Source of the DNA: Thermoanaerobacterium sp. RBIITD
GTDB taxonomy: Bacteria; Bacillota; Thermoanaerobacteria; Thermoanaerobacterales; Thermoanaerobacteraceae
Length of the DNA stretch: 64,000 nucleotides
Assembly: GCF_900205865.1 (NCBI RefSeq)
Contig: NZ_LT906662.1
Location: 2,121,411-2,185,410 of the forward strand
Direction: 5' to 3'
Part shown: positions 1-9,268 of the stretch, one piece after another
Position numbering within the stretch: position 1 is the first letter of the stretch
Layout of the letters: each line of letters starts with the position of its first letter
Notes under the pieces: generated by a model
The model's database searches: none
Seen by the model: the letters and a program-made list of their open reading frames with translations, nothing else
What the model was told of the DNA's origin: nothing
Translations under genes and position numbers: made by a program

Positions 1-2
1 TT

Positions 3-1077
3 GTTCAGTCCAGGGTTGATATCGATAACGATTCAAATTGGCTAATGGATATGATAAGAAAGAAAAACAAGACTGCTCATCCTATCAGACATTTGCTTTT
101 GTCCCGTTTTCTTGGTATTTCTCTTCCTGATTTATTTTATAAAAAAATGGAATGTAAGCCATTTGGGGATGGACCATGGCCTTGCCTGAATGCAGGTAGA
201 CCACTACCTAAAACCAGTTGTTTCTGACTTAAAAGTCTCATACAGTACGGATTTGAAATGTCCTGTTGGGACTTTTTCTTGTACTTGCGGTTTTGTTTAT
301 ACAAGAAGTGGACCAGATGAATCTGAGGATGCAAGATATAGGTTTGGAAGGATAAAAAAATTTGGGCAAGTGTGGGAGGAGAGACTTAAAGAATTAGTAA
401 ACCAAAAGTTGAGTTTAAGAGAAACAGCGAGGTTATTAGGCGTAGACGCTAATACGGTCAAGAAGTATGCCCGAAAACTTGGGTTAACTACTTACTGGGA
501 AAAGCGGAGTGAGACCGATAGTGAATGTGATAATGATAGGAACAGTTATTCTTCAATGAATTTGGACAGGAATTACTACAGAGAAAAGTAGAAGGAATTA
601 AGAAAGCAATATCCAGAGATGGGGAAAACGCAATTACGGTAGATAGATAAGGCTTTATTTGCATGGCTTTATAGGAATGACAGGGAGTGGTTAAACCAGA
701 ACTCGCCTGATAAAAAAGTGACTAATGCTGTCAACACCAGAGTAGATTGGAACCAAAGGGATAATGTGATATTGTCTCAGGTAAAAGAAATTGTTGATAA
801 GATACTAAATTCAGATGGAAAGCCTGAAAAAATTACTGTTAGTTTAGTTGGGAGTAGATTAGGCATAAGAGGCTTGCTTGAAAAACATTTAGATAAACTT
901 CCAAAGACAAAGGCATATCTGGATTCTGTTAAAGAGACTAATCATGATTTCCGATTAAGGAGGATTTGTTGGGCAGTTCGAGAGTTAGAAAAAGAGGGAC
1001 AAGAATTGCAATTATGGAGAATAATGAGGAAGGCTGGAATTAGGGAGGAATATCTAACAGACTTAAAGAGACTGTAG
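3..1077 (+). pseudogene. tnsD: TnsD/TniQ-type Tn7-like target selector, decayed, 5' end outside window
   Basis: The reading runs in frame 3 from the window edge (segment RHLLLSRFLG), slips to frame 1 near position 190-200 (CPVGTFSCTCGF, a cysteine-rich stretch), then meets TAG stops at 589 and at about 640 before continuing through WLYRNDREW and SLVGSRLGIRG to 1077. This order matches the C-terminal half of TnsD, the protein that directs Tn7-like transposons to a chromosomal site through a helix-turn-helix region (here near DANTVKKYARKLG). One frameshift plus two nonsense codons mean it is dead. A second, differently damaged copy lies at 57168-57998. In Tn7, cargo follows tnsD, and here a defence-like gene pair follows directly. 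Confidence 0.85.
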
Positions 1078-1252
1078 TGAGAAATTTATCATGGGATAAA
1101 CTTGATAATTTTTACATTATTTAGACCGATATTAGGTTGAATTATTGCAGTATTTATGGTTATTTAACAAATAAAAGCCTTATAAAGAGTTGAAATAGTA
1201 TAAAGACTTTGCATTATATTTTTCTATGAATTTATAGTGTTGTATTTACAAC

Positions 1253-1281
1253 TGGAAATAAAATGATTATTGGATTATAAT
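1253..1281 (+). promoter_or_regulatory. candidate promoter for the nitrilase/SMC operon
   Basis: A perfect TATAAT at 1276-1281 stands 17 bases after a weak -35 match (TGGAAA, 1253-1258), about 45 bases before the ATG at 1327. Nothing else recognisable is in the 249 bases between the TnsD relic and the gene. Confidence 0.4.
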
Positions 1282-1326
1282 GTTATTGAATCCAACATTG
1301 TACATTAGATAAGGGGTCTTGGGTTA

Positions 1327-3126
1327 ATGAACGATAAGTTTATATATGTTGAAGATATAATTGCAGAAAAGATAGGTCCAGTATGTCCAGAATTTGATGT
1401 ATGTAATGGAAATCCTTATGTTTTTACTTTGCTGCGTCCACAATTTTGTGGTGAGTTCGAATATGATGAGACTAATGGGCCTGTCATTTGTGATGAAACA
1501 TTTAACGAATTATGTGAAGATTTGATTAAAAAAGCGAAATATGAGAATGTTGATATACTAATAACTCCAGAATATTGCATTTCCCTAGATTTAATTACAA
1601 AAATAATTTCAGATACTTCAGAATCTTTAAAACCAAGTTTAGGAAAAATTTGGTGCCTATGTTGCCAAGGCGCAAAATATTATGATTTCTTACGATATCT
1701 TGACAGGTTTGAAGAATTAGGCGCAAAAGTTATAAGACTTGCTGTTGAAACTGCAACTATAAAGAATTTTGTTAATGCCTTAATTTATGTTTTTATGCTT
1801 ACTGATGGAAGTATATGTATATTACCACAATTAAAGACTCAAATAATGGCTGATAGAGATTTGCTTTGTGAAGGGATGGGAATGAGCGTTGGTAATATTG
1901 TTTATAAATTTGGCAAAGAATGCCCTAATCAACTATGTACGATAATCTGTGCTGATGCACTTAATTTCAGATATATTTCATTAGATAACATAAATAATGG
2001 AAATGAAAATGTTATTTTATTACATCCTCAACTCAACGATAAACCAAGAAATAGCACTTTTTGTAGTTTGAAGTATATTCTTTATAGTAATATTGAATGC
2101 GATAGTTTGATTTATATTACCGCTAATTGGGCATATGGTACCAGGTTAATTAATAGAAATAACCCTCAAGCAGATACAACCTTAAGTATTATAAATCCTT
2201 GGTCTTGCATATATGTTAAAGATGCAGGTAATACTTGGTTAGAACAGCAAAAGGATTTAAGAAAGCATAATTATAGTAAAGGATTAGGCTTTGGATACTT
2301 TAACAGGTATAAATTAAAAGTGTGGTATTGCCTAAAAAACGAAATTATTCACTTGCTTACTATAAAAAAGCCTAAGGGAATTGGACCTAGTGTTGCACAA
2401 CCTAAGCAAGATGTGACAGTTAATAAAGTATATGAAGCGAAAGATAGAAGATACTTAATAGAGAAGGATTATATAAGGAAAGATAATAATTTAAGGGAAT
2501 TACTCGATGTAAGGGAAGATGAAATAGATTATAATTTCCCTTTAAGAGCAGATAAAGAAAATAGAGATATATTTTTTGGAGTATGTCTTGGATATTTAGA
2601 AAAAGATTTAGAAAAAGGCCAATTGGCTATAGTAGATAATGAAGTATGTAATATTGTTAGTATACATATTGATGATGAATGCGAGGAACAAAGATTAAAA
2701 CTAATAAATCATTTTAATATATTAGTCAACCTTCTAAAAGCAGGAAAACTTCCTCCTTATATGAAGGATTTGGTTCGCTCACATATGTTTTCATTAGAGG
2801 ATTGTATTTTTAACCTTGTATCTAAAGATAATAATGTAAGAGCAAAGGCTATAGTATCTTACGTACCTTACGAAACAGATGCAAAGAAAGTAAGTAGTAA
2901 GATGAAAGAAGAGCAGAAAAATAAACATGCCGAACTGAACATGGATATAATAAACGAATTAACCTCTGAGGGAAGAGAAAATGAAATCCGTAAATTTATT
3001 ACAAATACATATGTTTGTGTGTTTACCCAAAAGAGGGGGACAACACAAATTATTAGTTATCCCGAATATAAGACAGAAATAACTTCGTCTGACCGTATGG
3101 TAGATGAAACATCAATTCTGAGGTGA
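1327..3126 (+). CDS. Nitrilase-superfamily (carbon-nitrogen hydrolase) protein, putative defence effector
   Basis: 599 residues. The first ~270 carry the nitrilase catalytic layout: E82 in ITPEYC, K170 in LPQLKTQ, E178 in LLCEG, and C208 in CTIICADAL, followed by NVILLHP. Spacing E-K-C of 88 and 38 residues fits the family. These enzymes hydrolyse or condense amide and nitrile bonds through a thioester on the cysteine. The remaining ~330 residues are unfamiliar and highly charged. The gene starts at an ATG behind AAGGGG, and its stop overlaps the start region of the SMC-like gene, so the two are translationally coupled. The context resembles Lamassu-type cassettes, where a variable effector precedes an SMC ATPase; the substrate is unknown. 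Identification of the fold is fairly secure, the defence role is inferred. Confidence 0.72.
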   Translation: MNDKFIYVEDIIAEKIGPVCPEFDVCNGNPYVFTLLRPQFCGEFEYDETNGPVICDETFNELCEDLIKKAKYENVDILITPEYCISLDLITKIISDTSESLKPSLGKIWCLCCQGAKYYDFLRYLDRFEELGAKVIRLAVETATIKNFVNALIYVFMLTDGSICILPQLKTQIMADRDLLCEGMGMSVGNIVYKFGKECPNQLCTIICADALNFRYISLDNINNGNENVILLHPQLNDKPRNSTFCSLKYILYSNIECDSLIYITANWAYGTRLINRNNPQADTTLSIINPWSCIYVKDAGNTWLEQQKDLRKHNYSKGLGFGYFNRYKLKVWYCLKNEIIHLLTIKKPKGIGPSVAQPKQDVTVNKVYEAKDRRYLIEKDYIRKDNNLRELLDVREDEIDYNFPLRADKENRDIFFGVCLGYLEKDLEKGQLAIVDNEVCNIVSIHIDDECEEQRLKLINHFNILVNLLKAGKLPPYMKDLVRSHMFSLEDCIFNLVSKDNNVRAKAIVSYVPYETDAKKVSSKMKEEQKNKHAELNMDIINELTSEGRENEIRKFITNTYVCVFTQKRGTTQIISYPEYKTEITSSDRMVDETSILR

Positions 3127-3131
3127 GGATT

Positions 3132-6100
3132 ATGGAATTAAAAGAGTTGATTACTAAAAGTGGATTAGAGTGTGAAAATAACTATCCCTTGGATGTAGAG
3201 TTTGATGTAGTTGTTGCAAATTATACATATAAAAAGAAAGTAGTTAGTAAATATATTTTTATTTACTTAAACTATTCTCAATACAAAAAGTATATTGTTG
3301 ATAAAGAGCAGTATAAAAAAATTATTGAGGAAAAATGTCTTGAGCCAATATTTTTTGAATTAGAGGGTGATTTGAGTTGGAACCTATACCTTGTATGTGT
3401 GCTACTAAGCGAAGAATATGAGAAAATTTCATCAGAAGAGTTAGTTGAGTTTGAGAAAAATGAGAAATATGCCCGAAAGTTAGTAATTAATGAGATGCAT
3501 TTTAATAAACTCATCCCTGTTGGCAAGGTTATCACAGGGGATAGTACTAAAGAGATTGTTGACCCCATTGATGATTGGTATAAAGAACTAAATGATAACG
3601 GAATGACTTTTTGTCTTGATACATATTCAAAGTATAAAATAGATGTTTTTTTAAAAGGCAAGAATGTTGAAAGTGAAAACAATTATGATTTAACTTTAAT
3701 TAGTAATGAAGAAAATAAGACACATTCTTTATATAAAATTAAGCAGTTAAAAATGACTGAACAGTTTCGCCCACATTGTTTCGGTTTAAATACAGAACTT
3801 GAATTTGGAGATGTTAATTTACTTTTCGGTGCTAATGGAAGTGGAAAAACTTCTATACTTGAGGCAATAGAATTAGTAATGACAGGGCAAATAAGAAAAA
3901 ACAACACAGGTGAAATAGATAATGATATTTACTACAACGATTTAAAGAGTGATATTACATTACAAATGGAAGGCGATGAAACAGTACATATCCCTAATGA
4001 TATTAGAGAAAGAAAGTCAAGAGAGAGTCGCTTTTATCAAAATAGACAGGGAACAAGGCAAAAAGAAAAATTAAATAAGGCATTTCATCAATATAATTAC
4101 TATTCGTTTGAGGATACGTTTTCATTTTGTTTCTTAGGGGAGCAGCCTAATTATAGTGAAGAATTTAGCAAAATAATTTATGGTGAAAGTACTAAAACAA
4201 TAGAAAAAAATTGGTTAACTTATAAGGAAAAGTTTGAGCAGGAGAAAGCCTCTATTGAAAGTGAAATAAACAGTCTTGAAGATGAGGTTAAACTCTTAGA
4301 AAAAATTGATAGTAGTAGTATCCAGATTAGATTGGAATCACTTTATAATTTATTAAGCGAAGTTAAGTTATGTTTCGAAAGAGTAGAAGATGAAACAAAT
4401 TTATATTCAGTATCAAATTGGTTGCTGCAACTTAATACTAAACTGGCTAAGATAAAAATGTTATTGGAAAATTTCTTGTCTGAAAGTGGAGAGATTGATT
4501 CAAAAAAGGATATAAATGATAGTCTTGATAGAATTACGAGAAATAGAAGCAGTTTAGAGGAAAAATTCGCTTTAATTGAAAAAAATATAATTAACATAAA
4601 TAGTGTTATTAATAAACTATCTGATGAATTACAACAAGCCATAAGTGATGATGTTTTAATAAATGGAGTTATTGAGGATACACAAAATCAAGTAAACACG
4701 TTAAACAATTATGTATTAGAAATTAAGGATATTGAAAAATGTAATTTACTATTGGAGTTAGAACATAAAAAAGTTAATCTAAAGCAAAAAATCAGCGTAT
4801 TAAGTTACTTTAAAGATACATGGGGACATCTTTCTAATGAGCAGATAATTGATAAAAGTCTTGATGATTTAGAAATGCTTATACTTGAAAAGTCAAAGAG
4901 AAAAGATGAGTTGGGAAAAGAAATGAAAAACATTTGTGATAAGATAAAAATTGAGGAAGCAAAAAAGAATAGTATAGATAATATAATTATCCAAGTAAAA
5001 GCATTAGGTATGAGATATTTTAACGAAAGAAGTAATAGCACAAGATGCCCATTATGTGGCACTGATTTTTTCACTAAAGAAAAGTTTCTAGAAGCAATAG
5101 ACAAAGAAATAAAAATGGATGATTCTTACTATAAAAAATTAATTGAGGAAAAAGATGCTGTTGACAAGGAATTGAATAAAGTTAATAAAGAAATTGAATA
5201 TTACACTACTCAACAACAATACATTAATAATCTATATGATGCCTTTAAATTTATTGTTGAGAACAGATTGTTGGAAAATAACACCTGCCCCAATAACAGA
5301 TGTAATGACAACATGATACAGGCGGTTAATGAAGTATTAAGATTACTAGATGTAAATATACAACAATTAAGGAAGTTGGAATACGATATAAGCAGTTTAG
5401 AATTAGCAGGATATAATTACGACTTTATAAAGAGTGCCCTGGATTATATTAATAATATGGCAGGTACTAAAGATAGTAAACTGACTTTAGAGACAATTAC
5501 TTTTGCAAAAAATGACCTGGAAGAAAAACTAAAAGAGAATCTGACTAAAAAAGAGAATTTACAACATAAAATAGATAATTTAAAAAATTTAATAAAAGAT
5601 GAAAAAAGAAAGATTAACGAAGAGGAAACAAATAAGCAGACTTTACAAAAAGATTTGCAATTACTAGATGCATATGAATCCAAAATCAATATTTTAAAGG
5701 AGTTTGCTGATGAAATTGAAGAAAATGATATTTGTATTGAAAATAATACTTCTATAACAAAGGTTAGAAACTTTATACAGACAATATTAGATGAAGTTTC
5801 AATGGTTACTGATAAAGTTAACAATACTATTAAGCAAAAAGAAGATACCGAGAAATTAGAACTATTAAAGCAACAAATTGGGTTAAAGAAACAACAAATT
5901 GAAAAGTGTATACATGCAATCGGTGTTTTAAATAGTCTAAAACTATCTTCACAATATGCGGAAGAATTTATCAGGGAAAATATTTGTGACATAAGTGATT
6001 TATTTATAAGTCTACATTCACCGAGAGAGTTCGATAAACTTGCTTTGAATGAAAAAGGGGAAATTGTTGGATATAGAAAGATAAATGATGTTGAAGTTGA

Positions 6101-6473
6101 AGTGCCTATATATCTAATGAGCGCAGGACAGAGAACGGCAGTTGTAATATCTATCTTTTTTAAGTTGCATATAAGTATGAGAACCGTGCCTAAATTTATA
6201 TTACTTGATGAACCTGTTTCAAATATTGATGATTTAAATATCCTTGGGCTATTGGATTTTTTAAGAGAAATGGCTATATCAAATGGAACTCAAATATTCT
6301 TCACTACTGCAAATTACAATGTGGCCAAATTGTTTAAGAGAAAGTTTAGTTTTCTAAGAGATAAATTCTATGAATTTAAATTTGTAAGATATGGTAATAC
6401 AAAATCAAAAATACGAAGATATACCTATAATGAATTTGAAGATGGAAAAGTAAAAGAGGTTATTATTTCATAA
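3132..6473 (+). CDS. SMC/Rad50-like ATPase, partner of the nitrilase-fold protein (LmuB-like candidate)
   Basis: 1113 residues from the ATG at 3132, preferred over an in-frame GTG at 3123 because GAGGTGA lies 6 bases upstream. A ~230-residue N-terminal region precedes the Walker A motif GANGSGKTS (from residue 233). Long charged, Lys/Glu-rich helices follow, typical of coiled coil, with a hinge-like centre holding two cysteine pairs, CPLC (639-642) and CPNNRC (719-724). The C-terminal head has the ABC signature MSAGQ (996-1000) and Walker B FILLDEP with D1026 and E1027. This is the Rad50/SMC plan: a DNA-binding ATPase whose coils are joined at the tip. The long segment before Walker A is unusual for Rad50. 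Paired with an effector gene it fits a DNA-sensing subunit as in Lamassu; that role is inference. Confidence 0.8.
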   Translation: MELKELITKSGLECENNYPLDVEFDVVVANYTYKKKVVSKYIFIYLNYSQYKKYIVDKEQYKKIIEEKCLEPIFFELEGDLSWNLYLVCVLLSEEYEKISSEELVEFEKNEKYARKLVINEMHFNKLIPVGKVITGDSTKEIVDPIDDWYKELNDNGMTFCLDTYSKYKIDVFLKGKNVESENNYDLTLISNEENKTHSLYKIKQLKMTEQFRPHCFGLNTELEFGDVNLLFGANGSGKTSILEAIELVMTGQIRKNNTGEIDNDIYYNDLKSDITLQMEGDETVHIPNDIRERKSRESRFYQNRQGTRQKEKLNKAFHQYNYYSFEDTFSFCFLGEQPNYSEEFSKIIYGESTKTIEKNWLTYKEKFEQEKASIESEINSLEDEVKLLEKIDSSSIQIRLESLYNLLSEVKLCFERVEDETNLYSVSNWLLQLNTKLAKIKMLLENFLSESGEIDSKKDINDSLDRITRNRSSLEEKFALIEKNIININSVINKLSDELQQAISDDVLINGVIEDTQNQVNTLNNYVLEIKDIEKCNLLLELEHKKVNLKQKISVLSYFKDTWGHLSNEQIIDKSLDDLEMLILEKSKRKDELGKEMKNICDKIKIEEAKKNSIDNIIIQVKALGMRYFNERSNSTRCPLCGTDFFTKEKFLEAIDKEIKMDDSYYKKLIEEKDAVDKELNKVNKEIEYYTTQQQYINNLYDAFKFIVENRLLENNTCPNNRCNDNMIQAVNEVLRLLDVNIQQLRKLEYDISSLELAGYNYDFIKSALDYINNMAGTKDSKLTLETITFAKNDLEEKLKENLTKKENLQHKIDNLKNLIKDEKRKINEEETNKQTLQKDLQLLDAYESKINILKEFADEIEENDICIENNTSITKVRNFIQTILDEVSMVTDKVNNTIKQKEDTEKLELLKQQIGLKKQQIEKCIHAIGVLNSLKLSSQYAEEFIRENICDISDLFISLHSPREFDKLALNEKGEIVGYRKINDVEVEVPIYLMSAGQRTAVVISIFFKLHISMRTVPKFILLDEPVSNIDDLNILGLLDFLREMAISNGTQIFFTTANYNVAKLFKRKFSFLRDKFYEFKFVRYGNTKSKIRRYTYNEFEDGKVKEVIIS

Positions 6474-6584
6474 TCAATGTATGTAATTCAGGTATTACCT
6501 GAATGCTTATGCGTTAAGTGTTGAACCTACGCTATATATAATGAGAGAAACTTGAACCTAAACCCTTATTCCAAGGTCCAACTA

Positions 6585-7098
6585 TGTATATACAAAATAA
6601 ACTCCACTCCATGATAGTAAACTTCGCTCTATAAAAATAAAGTTCGTTCCAAAACCTCGCAGTAAATGCAGGATAACTCCTGTTTTGCTGCGGGGTTTGC
6701 TTTTTGGGAGGGTAGACAGGGATAAGGTGTAAGGGTCAAGGAGAATAGATATTGCATTAAAATATTATGATGTTTACAGCCTTGAAAGTACTGATTTTAA
6801 AGGGATTGAGAGAAGTATTGATTATTATATTGATTGAAATATTGATACCACGATGGATAAAAAGAATTAGAAAAAGGATATGAGAAAATGCAACATTATC
6901 CCTTCTTCCTTTCAACTTGCCCCTGAAAAGAACCGACTTTATTTTAAAAATTATTACAAAGATTAAGGAAAAAATGTTAATAAATGGGATAAGAATATGA
7001 GATTTTAGAACGGACTTTATTATCTGGTAGAAATTAGGATATAGGAAAATCAAGGGTTTGAGGGGTGTGGGTGGAGTGGAGATTATTTTAAATATACA
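6585..7098. mobile_element. Non-autonomous mini Tn7-like element, copy 1 (~514 bp)
   Basis: Bounded by TGTATATAC at the left and its inverted counterpart ATATACA at the right. Inside the left end lie three contiguous 20-bp units (6594-6653; consensus ATAAAGTTNNTTCTATGATA). Reading inward from the right, three related sites are spaced out (near 7070-7090, 7008-7030 and 6928-6948). One end with tandem sites and the other with spaced sites is the layout of Tn7 ends bound by TnsB. The interior has no convincing gene, only a terminator-like hairpin. The flanking pentamers (aacta left, tcagg right) do not match, so no target duplication is visible. The right end cuts an IS110 gene. A second copy lies at 8479-8962. 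Confidence 0.62.
6652..6705 (+). terminator. Hairpin plus T-tract inside mini-element 1
   Basis: AAACCTCGCAG pairs with CTGCGGGGTTT (one G-T pair), with a smaller inner stem CAGGA/TCCTG, then TTGCTTTTT. It would terminate transcripts coming from the SMC gene. The same structure is conserved in the second element. Confidence 0.6.
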
Positions 7099-7637
7099 TC
7101 AGGGAAATATATATCAAGCCATCTTGCAACCCGGTTCATTATCTTATTTAAGTCCTTTGTAAGCCTTTCCCTTATGTCCACTGCAATTCTAAGCTCGCTG
7201 TATATACCCTCAGGTATATTAGGTTCAACATATCTTCCATCTTTAATTAGCATTGCAATTGTCTTAGGGTCTTTCCTGTCATTTTTAGTTGGCGAGTTAT
7301 CATCAAATTCCTTACTTCTCTTTACGTGAAATGGATTTACCAGTACCACCTTATGGCTCTTATCTCTAAGAAACTGTGCAAAGCAGAGCCAATAATGGCC
7401 TGTTGGTTCCATACCAACCATCAGATGCTCTTTGTTGCTTTTATTCATAATCTCTGCAGCCCATTTAAAGAATCTTTCCATTCCATCACTGTCATTGCTA
7501 AATTCAATACGCTTACCGTATTCTATTCCTCTAAAATCAAAAGCTCTTGCGTGGTGTGTCTCTTTAGCAATGTCTACACCTACAATTAATGTCTTTTCTG
7601 TTATTTGCAATATCTTTAAATTTTGGTTATACTTCAT
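7083..7637 (-). pseudogene. IS110-family transposase, 3'-truncated
   Basis: 184 residues against about 400 for intact family members. The N-terminal DEDD domain is clear: GVDIAKETHHA with the first Asp, the glutamate in VGMEPTGHYW, and NDRKDPKTIAMLI. It starts at an ATG behind AAGGAGG. The protein stops a few codons after PDVYLK where the TGTATAT end of the mini Tn7-like element begins, so the C-terminal serine domain is missing. No remainder is present on the far side of that element (6474-6584), so this is a deletion or rearrangement rather than a clean insertion. IS110 elements use a bridge RNA from the noncoding end; the 7638-7800 region could hold a relic of that end, but I cannot delimit it. 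Confidence 0.8.
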
Positions 7638-7806
7638 ATTAGGTACCTCCTTGTTATTTGAGAGTCGTGTTCATGAACAATCGACATCTTGTATTTTATC
7701 AGGAGGTACTTTTTATTTAAAATCTTATATTTTTTTATTACAGGAATGCTCCAAATATAATTATGGGCTTTGAGAAAAACAATATATTTGAATTGGAGGA
7801 AATTAT

Positions 7807-8370
7807 ATGACAAAAGTATATTTTGTAAGACATGCTAAACCAGACTTTTCAATTAAAGATGATTTAATGCGGCCACTTACTGAAGATGCTATAAATGACT
7901 GTAAAAAGGTAACAGAATTTTTATCAGATAAAAATATTACGAAAGCATTTTCAAGTCCTTATAAAAGAGCCATCGACACAATAAGGGATTTTACAGAAAG
8001 TTTAAACTTAGAAATTAATGTCATTGACGATTTTAGAGAAAGAAAAATAGGTAATACATGGATAGAGGATTTTGATAAATTTGCAAAAGAGCAGTGGACT
8101 AATTTTGATTATAAATTACCTGAAGGAGAAAGTTTAAATGAGGTTCAAAAGAGAAATATAAAGGCTCTTATGCATATACTTAAAGAAAATGCAGACGAGA
8201 ATATTGTTATAGGCTCCCATGGTACTGCTTTAAGTACAATAATAAACTATTTTAATAAAGAATTCGGTTATACTGAATTTGAAAGAATTAAGAATCTTAT
8301 GCCTTTTATTGTCTGTTTTACTTTTGATGGTCAAGATATTATGAATATAGAAGAGTTTATTATGGAGTAA
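7807..8370 (+). CDS. Histidine phosphatase (phosphoglycerate-mutase-like) family protein
   Basis: 187 residues. The N-terminus has the family motif as VRHAKPD, with R8-H9 forming the phospho-histidine centre; RPLTEDA, SSPYKRAIDTI and GSHGTALSTI supply the other conserved phosphate-pocket residues (Arg and the second His). Members dephosphorylate small metabolites or proteins in the cytosol; the substrate cannot be told. Good ribosome site GGAGG just before the ATG. It is isolated between two mini Tn7-like elements and looks like cargo. Confidence 0.82.
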   Translation: MTKVYFVRHAKPDFSIKDDLMRPLTEDAINDCKKVTEFLSDKNITKAFSSPYKRAIDTIRDFTESLNLEINVIDDFRERKIGNTWIEDFDKFAKEQWTNFDYKLPEGESLNEVQKRNIKALMHILKENADENIVIGSHGTALSTIINYFNKEFGYTEFERIKNLMPFIVCFTFDGQDIMNIEEFIME

Positions 8371-8478
8371 CAATATAATATAAAGAAAAAATTAATTTCT
8401 GTCACAATATTCTTATGTTGTACAGTAATTGTATGATATTGTTCAACAGAGTGAATAGGTACTAGGCACTTGACATTG

Positions 8479-8962
8479 TGTATATAAACAATAAATTCCA
8501 ATCCATGATAATAAACTTGGCTCTATAAAAATAAAGTTTATTCTAAGACCTCGCAGTAGATGCAGGATAACTCCTGATTTGCTGCGGGGTTTGCTTTTTT
8601 GTAGGGGGGAGAGGGCTAAGGTGTAAGGGTTAAGGGATTAGAATTTTTATTGGTTACAGCCTTCAAACTATTGATTTTAAAGGGATTGAGGAAAGTATTG
8701 AAGATAATATTGATATAGCAACTGAAAGGATGGAATAAAACCTTAAACCTTACCTCATGAAACTTATCCCTATTTTCCTTTCAAAACATCCCTATTTGGA
8801 ACCGACTTTATTTTAAAAATTAGTACAAGGATTAAGGAAAAAGTGTTAATAAATGGGATAAAAATATGAGATTTTAGAGCGGACTTTATTATCTGGTAGA
8901 AATTAGGATATAGGAAAATCAAGGGTTTGAGGGGTGTGGGTGGAGTTTATTTTAAATATACA
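8479..8962. mobile_element. Non-autonomous mini Tn7-like element, copy 2 (~484 bp)
   Basis: Same plan as copy 1: left TGTATATAA followed by three contiguous 20-bp units (8488-8547), the conserved hairpin (8547-8600), and a right end ATATACA with spaced sites near 8945, 8885 and 8810. The two copies share long stretches such as the one around 8805-8945, matching 6930-7075. Flanks are cattg and tagtt, with no target duplication. Interestingly tagtt is the reverse complement of the aacta beside copy 1. No coding potential seen. Confidence 0.62.
8547..8600 (+). terminator. Hairpin plus T-tract inside mini-element 2
   Basis: GACCTCGCAG/CTGCGGGGTT stem with an inner CAGGA/TCCTG stem and TTGCTTTTTT. 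Counterpart of the hairpin at 6652-6705; also downstream of the phosphatase gene. Confidence 0.55.
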
Positions 8963-9003
8963 TAGTTAATGGCAAGGATTTTTTGGGATAAGGATTAAGG
9001 GGA

Positions 9004-9113
9004 TGTATATGAAATAATAAAGTTTGCTCTGTGATAATAAAGTAAGTTCTATGATAATAAAGTCAATTCTATAATAATAAAGTTGATTCTATAATAATAA
9101 AGTTAGTTCTTAA
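9004..9113 (+). repeat. Orphan Tn7-like transposon end with five tandem 20-bp units
   Basis: TGTATATGAA at 9004 is followed by five perfectly phased 20-bp units at 9014, 9034, 9054, 9074 and 9094, each beginning ATAATAAAGT and ending near TTCTATAATA. They match the units in the two mini-elements. Contiguous identical-sense sites next to a TGT terminus fit TnsB-type transposase binding sites. The element this end belongs to would extend to the right; no matching opposite end was found in the window. Not a CRISPR: no spacers. Confidence 0.65.
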
Positions 9114-9268
9114 ACAGAATAATGCTTTCATAAACGGTAAAATTTTATTAAAATGAAATTAAAGTAATAATGAAAATTTATCGTTATTATGTTCATGGGC
9201 ATGGATATTAAAAAAGAGAAGCCGATGTTGACAGCAAGGTATTTTGGCTATAAGAGAGGTTAATTAAC

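Noticed and set aside
5444-5992. 182-codon minus-strand ORF opposite the SMC gene
   Set aside because: Leu/Ser/Phe-rich low-complexity translation typical of antisense to coiled-coil coding DNA; no start signals.
9014-9113. Possible CRISPR array
   Set aside because: Units are 20 bp, contiguous with no spacers, and next to a TGT terminus; they match transposon-end arrays.
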